Shown here: positions 1 to 5,627 of the stretch, piece after piece | How positions within the stretch are numbered: the stretch's first letter is position 1 | Layout of the letters: each line of letters starts with the position of its first letter | Source of the DNA: Candidatus Latescibacterota bacterium | GTDB taxonomy: Bacteria > Latescibacterota > UBA2968 > GCA-2709665 | Direction of reading: 5' to 3' | DNA: 6,793 nt | Assembly: GCA_012271065.1 (NCBI GenBank) | Contig: JAAXHE010000137.1 | Span: 1-6,793, forward strand | The notes under the pieces: model-generated | What the model was told of the DNA's origin: nothing | The model's database searches: none | The model's input: only the letters and a program-made list of their open reading frames with translations | Program-made: the position numbers and the translations under genes

Positions 1-966
1 CTGATAGGGCTCGGCTTTGGATCCTTCGCCGCCGTCGCGTTGCAGAAACGCATACGTGGCGGCGCGGGCCTGTGGATCGGTACAGGCAAGCGCAAAGGAC
101 CCGAAGTCCGGGAGGTCCTCGATCGGGGGCTGATCTCGCTCCGTTAGCTGGCTTCCGGTGAGAACGCGGCTCAGCACGCCGATACCGTTTTCCAGGCGGA
201 AGACACGGTTTTCCAGCGGAGCGTCATTTCGATGGGCGTTGTAACGAAGCGCCGGGTTCTCGAACCATCCTTCGATCCGGCCCTCGAGACTTTCGGAGCC
301 GGTATTGCGGATGCGATAGCGAAGCAGGACCGCTGGCCACGAGGAGTGATCGGCCTCCAGCGGAACAAAGGGCGTCATGGCCTCGAGATCGACCTGGATG
401 CCGGCCGGGCCGGATCGGTAGCGAACATGCGCCGTGGGGGCGGTGCCGGTGAAGGCGATATCGCTGAAACCGGTATGATCCAGGGGGAATCTTGCCTCCG
501 AACCGTTCCGGCGGATAACCAGCGCGAATCCCTGTTCAAATCGCCAGGGGCTGTCTGCCTGTGTCGGAGGTTCGAGGAAATTGGCCCCGTCTCTCTCCCT
601 TAGCCGGCCGCCGCGCAGATTCGTATGCTTGCCCGGCTTCAGGGTGGAGGGCACCACGCCTTCATGGGCCTGGTTGAATATATCCCAGCACCATAGCTTC
701 CCGTCGCCTCCCAGGTACACCGTGCCGGCGCCGATACCGCCGATCGGCATGCCGACGCACCGCTGTTCGTCCCAGGTCCGATAGACCCGCGCCGTTCCCC
801 GTTCGGAAAGACGGTCAAGCCATTCCCGGCTGAGTTTCTTGTCCAGCGGCACACTTCGCAGGTCCGCGGGGAAGGGACCTGCGAGTACCGAGGCGGGCCG
901 CGTCAGCGAAAGGGCCGGAATCGCAGCGCCGATTCCTGCCTTCAGCATGGTGCGCCGGGTAATCAT
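1..966 (-). CDS. GH116 (GBA2-like) beta-glycosidase, Tat-exported, N-terminal part only
   Basis: Reading from the ATG at 966 toward position 1 gives 322 uninterrupted codons; the C-terminus lies beyond the left edge. Residues 1-29 look like a twin-arginine signal: TRRTMLK at 3-9, a hydrophobic stretch to about 22, and a VLA cleavage site at 27-29. The mature part contains GMPIGGIGAGTVYLGGDG (72-89) followed by LWCWDIFN, the glycine-rich hallmark of the N-terminal beta-sandwich domain of GH116 enzymes (human GBA2, Thermoanaerobacterium TxGH116). The family cleaves beta-linked glucose or xylose, and sometimes GlcNAc, from glycosides and glycolipids with retention. The catalytic Glu and Asp sit in the C-terminal (alpha/alpha)6 domain, outside this window, so activity cannot be judged. 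Location is inferred to be the periplasm. Start choice: GAGGA (984-980) is 13 nt from the ATG but 7 nt from an in-frame TTG at 972, which would add two residues. The gene is divergent from the fucosidase. Confidence 0.88.
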   Translation of the reverse strand, partial: MITRRTMLKAGIGAAIPALSLTRPASVLAGPFPADLRSVPLDKKLSREWLDRLSERGTARVYRTWDEQRCVGMPIGGIGAGTVYLGGDGKLWCWDIFNQAHEGVVPSTLKPGKHTNLRGGRLRERDGANFLEPPTQADSPWRFEQGFALVIRRNGSEARFPLDHTGFSDIAFTGTAPTAHVRYRSGPAGIQVDLEAMTPFVPLEADHSSWPAVLLRYRIRNTGSESLEGRIEGWFENPALRYNAHRNDAPLENRVFRLENGIGVLSRVLTGSQLTERDQPPIEDLPDFGSFALACTDPQARAATYAFLQRDGGEGSKAEPYQ

Positions 967-1018
967 GGGCAACCGCGGGTCCTCGAACCAATCAGCAAAA
1001 TTGCGCTAAACTTACTTT

Positions 1019-1047
1019 ACTCTAATAAGTTTGGAAGGCGCGGGCAA
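1019..1047 (-). promoter_or_regulatory. Candidate sigma70 promoter for the GH116 gene
   Basis: On the minus strand TTGCCC (1047-1042) is followed after exactly 17 bp by TAGAGT (1024-1019). Each hexamer matches the consensus at 4 of 6 positions. Transcription would begin near 1012 and leave a leader of about 45 nt before the ATG at 966. Match quality is modest; the AT-rich setting and the overlapping operator make it more credible. Confidence 0.35.
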
Positions 1048-1056
1048 GCGCTACCG
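1043..1056. promoter_or_regulatory. Candidate LacI-family operator
   Basis: GGCAAGCGCTACCG has the palindromic AGCGCT core and the AGCGCTACC arm seen in LacI-family boxes of proteobacterial sugar regulons; I recall the Caulobacter/Xanthomonas XylR box as close to TGTTAGCGCTACCA, which this matches at 10 of 14 positions. It overlaps the proposed GH116 -35, a position suited to repression that is relieved by a sugar ligand. The regulator gene is not in the window. The assignment rests on motif likeness only. Confidence 0.4.
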
Positions 1057-1228
1057 TCCGGACGCGTAATGCCAGCGCGTCTCCGGTCGAAAAATGGAAG
1101 GCGGCGGCTCTTCACGGGCATTTCTATAGAATGGCCCGCACCGGCATCGACCGGGGAACCGGGCCTGCCGTTTCTTTGCCGAGCGCCCGACGGCACCATC
1201 GCTACGCAGGATATTCCGGAGATCACTC

Positions 1229-2557
1229 ATGTCCGCCACAAATCTTTCCTTACTGAAGCCGGATTCCGAGAGGAAGAACTGGTTCATTCATGACCGTTTC
1301 GGAATGATCATTCATTTCGGCCTCTACTCGCTTCATACGCAAGGCGCCTGGTACCGGAGCCGGCAGGAATTGCCCCACGAGCACATTCTGAAGTACTTCA
1401 ATCAGTTCAATCCCGACCTCTACGATCCCGGGGACTGGGCCCGGCGCGCCAGGAACGCCGGCATGACCCACATGACACTGACCTCCAAGCACCACGATGG
1501 CTTTTGCCTCTGGCCGACCGGGGAAACCGATTTCAACGTAAGCAACACACCCTACGGCAGGGACCTCATCGGTCCATTTGTCGAAGCCTGCCGCGCAGAG
1601 GGCCTGAAGGTGGGCCTCTACTACTCCCTGATCGACTGGAGCCACAGGGATTTCGCGATCGACCCCTTTCATCCCCTGCGCAATATCGAAGACCTTGAAG
1701 GCTACAACGCGAAGTGCGACGTTGCGCGCTACCAGGCGTTCATGAAGGCCCAGGTCACGGAACTGCTGACTCAATACGGAGAAATCAGCCATTTCTTCCC
1801 GGATTTCAGCTATCCGCGGGCGACGCATCGGGGCGTGTCCGGCAAGGGGCGCGATTACTGGGACAGCGAAGGGCTGCTCGCACTCGTGCGGGAGCTGCAG
1901 CCGAACGCAATTGTGAACAACCGGCTGGATCTGCTGGATCTTGAAGCCGACTTCTACACGCCCGAGTGTTTCGTGCCTCACGAAGCGCCACTGCGAAAGG
2001 GCCGGCCGGTCGATTTCGAGTCGGCTTTCACCATGTCCGAGCGGTGGAGCTACAACCGCGACGAGGAAAGTTGGAAAAGCCCGCATCAACTGATTCGGGT
2101 TCTGGTCGACATGGTCTCCATGGGCGGCAATCTGATGATGAACGTCGGCCCGACGGGACGGGGCATCCTGGACAAACGGACCATGGCGGCGCTTGACGTT
2201 TATGCGGACTGGATGGAACTGCACGCGCGTTCCATATACGGATGCGGGCGGTCCCCGTTCCAGGCGCCGAAGGACTGCCGGCTGACGCAGAACGGCAATC
2301 GGGTTTATGTGCATCTGTTCAGTTGGCCCTACAAGCACCTATACCTGGAGGGTCTGGGGGGCAAGGTCGCCTATGCGCAACTGCTGAACGACGCCAGCGA
2401 AATAACCTGGCTGCCGCCCGGCAGGTGCGTGCTCGGAGAAGGCGAGGGGCTGCAGGGACTGGATCAGGACGACTTGCCCCACGACATTCTTGTCCTGCAG
2501 CTTCCACCCGTGAAACCGCCGGTTGAAGTGCCGGTCATCGAACTCGTTCTGAAGTAG
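1229..2557 (+). CDS. GH29 alpha-L-fucosidase, cytoplasmic
   Basis: A complete 442-residue retaining alpha-L-fucosidase, within the usual length for single-domain bacterial members. The catalytic barrel shows FGMIIHFGLYS (24-34), the KHHDGF signature (87-92), and FFPDFSYP (189-196), whose D192 occupies the place of the family nucleophile (Asp224 in the Thermotoga enzyme). WSYN (273-276) and GGNLMMNVGPTGRG (299-312) are typical of the end of the barrel. The acid/base residue is not well conserved in GH29; E264 and E271 are candidates only. Roughly the last 110 residues should form the small C-terminal beta-sandwich. There is no signal peptide, so it is expected to act in the cytoplasm on imported fucosides. 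Start: GGAGA at 1218-1222 lies 6 nt before the ATG. It is transcribed away from the GH116 gene and converges on the TonB receptor gene. The linkage specificity (alpha-1,2/3/4/6) cannot be read from the sequence. Confidence 0.95.
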   Translation: MSATNLSLLKPDSERKNWFIHDRFGMIIHFGLYSLHTQGAWYRSRQELPHEHILKYFNQFNPDLYDPGDWARRARNAGMTHMTLTSKHHDGFCLWPTGETDFNVSNTPYGRDLIGPFVEACRAEGLKVGLYYSLIDWSHRDFAIDPFHPLRNIEDLEGYNAKCDVARYQAFMKAQVTELLTQYGEISHFFPDFSYPRATHRGVSGKGRDYWDSEGLLALVRELQPNAIVNNRLDLLDLEADFYTPECFVPHEAPLRKGRPVDFESAFTMSERWSYNRDEESWKSPHQLIRVLVDMVSMGGNLMMNVGPTGRGILDKRTMAALDVYADWMELHARSIYGCGRSPFQAPKDCRLTQNGNRVYVHLFSWPYKHLYLEGLGGKVAYAQLLNDASEITWLPPGRCVLGEGEGLQGLDQDDLPHDILVLQLPPVKPPVEVPVIELVLK

Positions 2558-2564
2558 GCGACCG

Positions 2565-2600
2565 AAATAAAGGACGGCCTCGCGTAGCTGCGAGGCCGTC
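2565..2600 (-). terminator. Rho-independent terminator of the TonB receptor gene
   Basis: An 11-bp perfect stem, GACGGCCTCGC (2573-2583) pairing with GCGAGGCCGTC (2590-2600), encloses a 6-nt loop GTAGCT. On the minus strand the stem is followed by CTTTATTTC (2572-2564), the T-rich tail that terminates transcripts coming from the TonB receptor gene. On the plus strand the stem is followed by a C/G/A-rich run with no T-tract, so it would be weak for the convergent fucosidase transcript. It sits in the 66-nt gap between the two stop codons. Confidence 0.85.
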
Positions 2601-2623
2601 AGCCCAAGGGGACGGGTTATGGG

Positions 2624-5305
2624 CTAGAAGGTCGTGCGGACACCGAAGAAGTAGCGGCGTCCGAAGTTGAAATAGTCGCGGATTCTTTCCGGTATTCCAA
2701 GGTAGCTCTGCACATCCTCCCCGGTGATGTTCTTCGCCTCGAAGGACACCTGCCAGTTTTCGAAGAGGTCGTAGGCGATACGTCCATCCAATTGTCCGTA
2801 GCCTTCGACATACCGCGGCAGCCCTCCGTTCCCGTTGGTGCGCTGCAGGAAGTCGTCGCGGTAGTTGTAGGCGAGCCGGGCGCTGATGCGATTGGCTTCG
2901 TAGAAGCCGATCAGGTTGTAGGAACTCTCGGAAATACGCTCCAGACCGACGCGATCCCCCGTGAACGAGTTGGTGTTTTCCGTGCTGTCATCGATCAGGG
3001 TAAGGTTGGCTACAACGCCGAATCCATTGTCCCAGGCCTGCTGGAAGCCCAGTTCAAGCCCCCGGAGCTCTCCGCCCGATCCGTTTATCGGCCCGACGAT
3101 ATCGAATTCCTCGGGAAATCCAGGCACAACGGCCTTTTCGCCTGTCAGGCCGGAACTGAAGAACGATTCGATGTCCATGTGGAACACCGTGGCGGAGACC
3201 CCACTGTTGTCGCCGAAGTAGTATTCCAGCGCCAGGTTGATATTGGTGGAGCGGAAGGGATCAAGGAACGCGTTGCCTCCTCTCACCGTAAGCTGGCTTG
3301 GATTGACCGTTCCGCGAGGCGCAAGTTCATCCGCCTCGGCGCGGAACAGGGTCTTCGACGCGCCGAATCGGACAATCAGGTCGTCCCGTACCTCCCAGCG
3401 CACGTTCAGGCTGGGCAGGACGTCGCTATAGGAATTCTCCAAGTGGATCTGGGGAAGCAGATAGCCCTGCCCGGTAAAGGCATCGCGCACCGTCGCCGCG
3501 GGATCGGGCGTCACGCCTTCCGCGTCGGCGGCTATTTCGGTCTCCACCCAGCGAACACCGACGTTGCCGGACACGGGTCCGTTGGAGAAGTTCATTTGCA
3601 CATACAGTGCCGTCGTCGATTCTCCGATCAGTGCGGTGTCCGGCGCGTTGGGCAGGAAATCGTGTTGGGGCGGCAGAAACTCGCGGTTGAGAACATCCTT
3701 GTTCGGGAAAATGAAGTTGCCGACCTGCCGTCCCGGCATCTGGTCACCGTAGTCGCTGACCCCGAGGTGGGCGGCCGTCGTGTGAACCGCGCTGTTCGGA
3801 TCAGTGAAATGCTGGTCCAGGGGGGTTAGCGAGAAATTAATGAAATTGCTTCGCGCCCTGGCACCGAAGACTCCGGCAAAGTACTCGGCGTCCGCGTAAC
3901 GGATGCCCGCTTCCACGTCATCGATAAAGTCTTTGTCGGCGAATTCGTAGGACGCACTGAACCGGTATTGCGTGTCGTCCTGTTCGTTGGAGGTCTTGGA
4001 TCGGCGCACTCGCCAGGCTTGCCAGCCATCCGTTGAAGTGGGACTGGAAACGAAATCGCCCAGCGGCATGGAAGACGGCACCCCGGAAGCCAGGTCGGTA
4101 CCGATCACCAGACCGCGGTGGCGGATTCCGGTGTGGTCGAAATCGCCGCCCGATTCGGATTCGGAATACCCCAGGTCGCCTTCGAAAGTCCAGGGACCCG
4201 AGGTCCATGTGCCGTTCAGGCCCCCCAGCATCACGTGCGCGTCGGTGGTGAGGAAGAGATTGAATATGTTCGCGAAGCTTGTGCCGGGCACGATACTCGC
4301 CCCGATAATGGTGCCGCTGGAAGAGGTCTGTACGGTTGAGGCGTCCAGCGTACGGCCGCCGCCCAGGCGCGTCAGTCCGACGATGGAGACCTGGGTAGAA
4401 ACTTCCTTGCGGCTGTTGTAGAGCAGGTCGCCTTTCAATTCAAAATTGTCGTTCGGCCGCCACTGAACCGCCGCGGTAGCGCCCATCCTTTCCGAGGGCA
4501 CCACCCAGAGTTCGTACCGGGACGCGCGCGGGCGCCAGAATTGCTGGTCGCCGGAACAGCGTGCGTTGTAGGTGGCGTCCACGCAGTCGAACCCGTCCGT
4601 GGTGAAGCCGTCCTGGCGGTTGTCACGTTCCTCGTAGTGTGCGGTCAGCATGATGCCCATGGTTCCGTCCGCTGAGGTATTGCTGATCGATCCGGTGATC
4701 CTGGGCAGGTTCTCGTCAAGCAGATCGGCATACACGAGCTGGGCGCTTGCCGCGGCGCGAAATCCGCCGCCATTGTCAAATGGCATGGCGGTTGTCACGT
4801 CGACATGACCGCTCAGCGAGCCATCGATATCGCTGGCGGCCGAGGACTTGACGACACTCAGGGAGGAGACGAATTCGGAGGGCAGATTGCGGAAGTCCAC
4901 GCCGCGCTCGCCGAAGCCGGTAGCGAGGACGGCCCGCCCGTTGACAAACGTCCGGCTGGTATCCGGTCCCAGGCCGCGGATACTGATGAAACTGCCTTCG
5001 CCGAACGCGCGGCCGCTTCGATCGATCTGCACGCCGGTCACCCGCTGCAGTGATTCGGCCACGTTCTCGTCCGGAAACTTGCCGATGTCTTCCGCGGAAA
5101 TGCTGTCGATGACCTGGTCCGCGGTCCTCTTGGCCTCAAGCGACCGTTGCAGTGATCCCCGGATGCCGGTCACCACGATCTCCTCGATGGCGTCGTCGTC
5201 GGAATCGGACTGGGCGGCTGCGTTTCCCATGCCGAATGCGAGTCCGGCTGCAATGGCAATCACCCAAAAGGATTGCCATTTGTTCGCAAAAAATGGTGTG
5301 TTCAT
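2624..5305 (-). CDS. TonB-dependent outer-membrane receptor (Xanthomonas/Caulobacter type)
   Basis: A complete 893-residue TonB-dependent transporter. Residues 1-31 form a Sec signal peptide (hydrophobic 14-27, then NAAA before QSD). The TonB box is EEIVVTG (41-47), after an acidic linker. The plug follows at about 50-170 with GKFPDENVAESLQRVTG (75-91) and SFISIRGLGPD (105-115). The rest is the 22-strand barrel, ending in YFFGVRTTF with the C-terminal Phe used by the BAM machinery. Wording and length fit the proteobacterial TonB-Xanth-Caul subfamily, often linked to plant or algal carbohydrate uptake. Start: an in-frame ATG at 5440 exists, but it falls inside the -35 of the promoter, and the 45 added residues have no signal peptide character; the ATG at 5305 has AGGGAG 11 nt upstream and begins a proper signal. 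Exactly two cysteines (C242, C251) lie in a probable extracellular loop. Glycan uptake is inferred from the neighbouring glycosidases; the substrate is unknown. Confidence 0.95.
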   Translation of the reverse strand: MNTPFFANKWQSFWVIAIAAGLAFGMGNAAAQSDSDDDAIEEIVVTGIRGSLQRSLEAKRTADQVIDSISAEDIGKFPDENVAESLQRVTGVQIDRSGRAFGEGSFISIRGLGPDTSRTFVNGRAVLATGFGERGVDFRNLPSEFVSSLSVVKSSAASDIDGSLSGHVDVTTAMPFDNGGGFRAAASAQLVYADLLDENLPRITGSISNTSADGTMGIMLTAHYEERDNRQDGFTTDGFDCVDATYNARCSGDQQFWRPRASRYELWVVPSERMGATAAVQWRPNDNFELKGDLLYNSRKEVSTQVSIVGLTRLGGGRTLDASTVQTSSSGTIIGASIVPGTSFANIFNLFLTTDAHVMLGGLNGTWTSGPWTFEGDLGYSESESGGDFDHTGIRHRGLVIGTDLASGVPSSMPLGDFVSSPTSTDGWQAWRVRRSKTSNEQDDTQYRFSASYEFADKDFIDDVEAGIRYADAEYFAGVFGARARSNFINFSLTPLDQHFTDPNSAVHTTAAHLGVSDYGDQMPGRQVGNFIFPNKDVLNREFLPPQHDFLPNAPDTALIGESTTALYVQMNFSNGPVSGNVGVRWVETEIAADAEGVTPDPAATVRDAFTGQGYLLPQIHLENSYSDVLPSLNVRWEVRDDLIVRFGASKTLFRAEADELAPRGTVNPSQLTVRGGNAFLDPFRSTNINLALEYYFGDNSGVSATVFHMDIESFFSSGLTGEKAVVPGFPEEFDIVGPINGSGGELRGLELGFQQAWDNGFGVVANLTLIDDSTENTNSFTGDRVGLERISESSYNLIGFYEANRISARLAYNYRDDFLQRTNGNGGLPRYVEGYGQLDGRIAYDLFENWQVSFEAKNITGEDVQSYLGIPERIRDYFNFGRRYFFGVRTTF

Positions 5306-5403
5306 GGCTGCTTGAACTCCCTGAAAATCGCCTCGCCGGCTCGCTGTCAACCGGCCCCGAGCGGAGTCCGTGGCAGATTCATATTGATCGTCCCCGTATC
5401 CGC

Positions 5404-5419
5404 GATATCCTCTTATATC
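5404..5419. repeat. Inverted repeat over the receptor -10 and start site
   Basis: GATAT (5404-5408) and ATATC (5415-5419) are perfect 5-bp arms with a 6-bp spacer. They cover the -10 and the expected transcription start of the receptor promoter, where a repressor could act. Arms this short arise by chance, so it is a weak operator candidate. Confidence 0.25.
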
Positions 5420-5440
5420 AGGAATCCAATCTTTTTGCAA
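5412..5440 (-). promoter_or_regulatory. Sigma70-type promoter for the TonB receptor gene
   Basis: On the minus strand TTGCAA (5440-5435) and TATAAG (5417-5412) are separated by exactly 17 bp. The -35 matches the consensus at 4 of 6 positions and the -10 at 5 of 6. Transcription should begin near 5405, which gives a leader of about 100 nt. The position argues against the longer receptor start at 5440 and for the one at 5305. Confidence 0.7.
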
Positions 5441-5446
5441 TAGTAT
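5435..5446 (+). repeat. Direct repeat TTGCARTAGTAT, copy 1
   Basis: TTGCAATAGTAT here matches the copy at 5507-5518 at 11 of 12 bases. Six of its bases are also the receptor -35. It could be half of a two-site regulator arrangement, but no family is recognised. Confidence 0.4.
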
Positions 5447-5456
5447 CGATTTACTA
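5441..5456. repeat. Inverted repeat immediately upstream of the receptor -35
   Basis: TAGTA (5441-5445) and TACTA (5452-5456) are perfect 5-bp arms with a 6-bp spacer, directly next to the -35 hexamer. This is a position where an activator often binds. The geometry (5-6-5) equals that of the repeat at 5404-5419, although the sequences differ. The evidence is motif shape only. Confidence 0.3.
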
Positions 5457-5506
5457 GAATTATCACGGTCCGCGCCGAGCCGCTCTGTTCCAAGAAAGGT
5501 GTTCGA

Positions 5507-5518
5507 TTGCAGTAGTAT
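5507..5518 (+). repeat. Direct repeat TTGCARTAGTAT, copy 2
   Basis: TTGCAGTAGTAT differs from copy 1 by one base. The two copies start 72 bp apart, close to seven helical turns, so proteins bound at both would face the same side of the DNA. It lies upstream of the permease operon. Confidence 0.4.
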
Positions 5519-5551
5519 TCAAACACGGGCGGGATTTTCCCTTTCCCGGCG

Positions 5552-5565
5552 CGAAAGCGGTTCTG
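5552..5565. promoter_or_regulatory. Possible LacI-family operator upstream of the ABC operon
   Basis: CGAAAGCGGTTCTG contains the AANCGNTT core of LacI-family boxes, matching TGWAANCGNTTWCA at 9 of 12 informative positions, with a degenerate right arm. It lies about 60 bp upstream of the first permease start. It differs from the AGCGCT site at 1043-1056, so one regulator for both is not shown. Confidence 0.3.
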
Positions 5566-5593
5566 AAGTTTTGGGAATCTTGTCTTCAAGCGC

Positions 5594-5627
5594 AGGAGGC
5601 ACTACCGTCTTGATGCAATCCAAATGA
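5594..5627 (+). promoter_or_regulatory. Shine-Dalgarno and tiny leader frame overlapping the permease start
   Basis: A perfect AGGAGG at 5594-5599 lies 24 nt before the permease ATG at 5624, too far for direct use. It is 10 nt from a TTG (5610) and 13 nt from an ATG (5613) in one frame, which reads only ATG CAA TCC AAA TGA and stops at 5625-5627, overlapping the permease start as ATGA. There is no in-frame upstream start for the permease after the TGA at 5564-5566. This suggests translation of a four- or five-residue leader coupled to the permease, or an mRNA fold that brings the AGGAGG closer. Confidence 0.45.

Larger units (their letters stand above)
967..1228. other. Divergent intergenic region between the GH116 and fucosidase genes
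   Basis: This 262-bp gap separates two divergently transcribed glycosidase genes. The GH116-proximal part (about 990-1035) is AT-rich compared with its surroundings and carries the candidate minus-strand promoter. A LacI-like operator follows at 1043-1056. Toward the fucosidase the only promoter-like element I see is TATAGA at 1125-1130, with no acceptable -35 seventeen bases upstream, so I do not call a promoter there. GGAGA at 1218-1222 is the fucosidase ribosome binding site. Small reading frames in this gap have no recognisable product. Confidence 0.6.
5306..5623. other. Divergent regulatory region between the TonB receptor and ABC permease genes
   Basis: This 318-bp region holds no convincing standard gene. 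From left to right it contains the receptor leader of about 100 nt, a sigma70-type promoter facing left, two short inverted repeats around that promoter, two copies of TTGCARTAGTAT 72 bp apart, a LacI-like site at 5552-5565, and a strong Shine-Dalgarno with a tiny leader frame just before the first permease. I could not find a convincing plus-strand promoter for the permease operon. The part around 5400-5470 is clearly more AT-rich than the coding regions. Confidence 0.7.

Noticed and set aside
232..603. A 123-codon plus-strand open frame at the left end
   Set aside because: It is antisense to the GH116 coding region, which has the N-terminal family motif and a Tat signal; the plus-strand translation shows no family likeness.
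1125..1130. TATAGA as a -10 box for the fucosidase gene
   Set aside because: No -35-like hexamer lies at the proper spacing, so it was not called as a promoter.
1069..1293. A 74-codon plus-strand frame spanning the intergenic region into the fucosidase gene
   Set aside because: It overlaps the fucosidase start in another frame, has no good ribosome binding site, and its composition looks non-coding.
1250..2338. A 362-codon open frame on the minus strand, antisense to the fucosidase
   Set aside because: It lies wholly within a strongly supported GH29 gene, its translation resembles no family, and long antisense frames are common in GC-rich coding DNA.
2601..2625. A second hairpin, AGCCCA pairing with TGGGCT, at the receptor stop codon
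   Set aside because: The stem is only 6 bp with a 13-nt loop and has no T-tract; the 11-bp hairpin next to it explains termination.
2792..3829. A 345-codon open frame on the plus strand, antisense to the TonB receptor
   Set aside because: It is a shadow of the receptor gene; the translation lacks recognisable motifs and the opposite strand has clear family signatures throughout.
5306..5440. A 45-residue N-terminal extension of the TonB receptor starting at 5440
   Set aside because: The upstream ATG overlaps the promoter -35, so the transcript would not contain it, and the extension would bury the signal peptide.
5500..5620. Search for a sigma70 or sigma54 promoter before the ABC operon
   Set aside because: TAGTAT at 5513-5518 lacks a partner at 16-18 bp, and no sigma54 GG/GC pair was found; nothing reached a level worth annotating.
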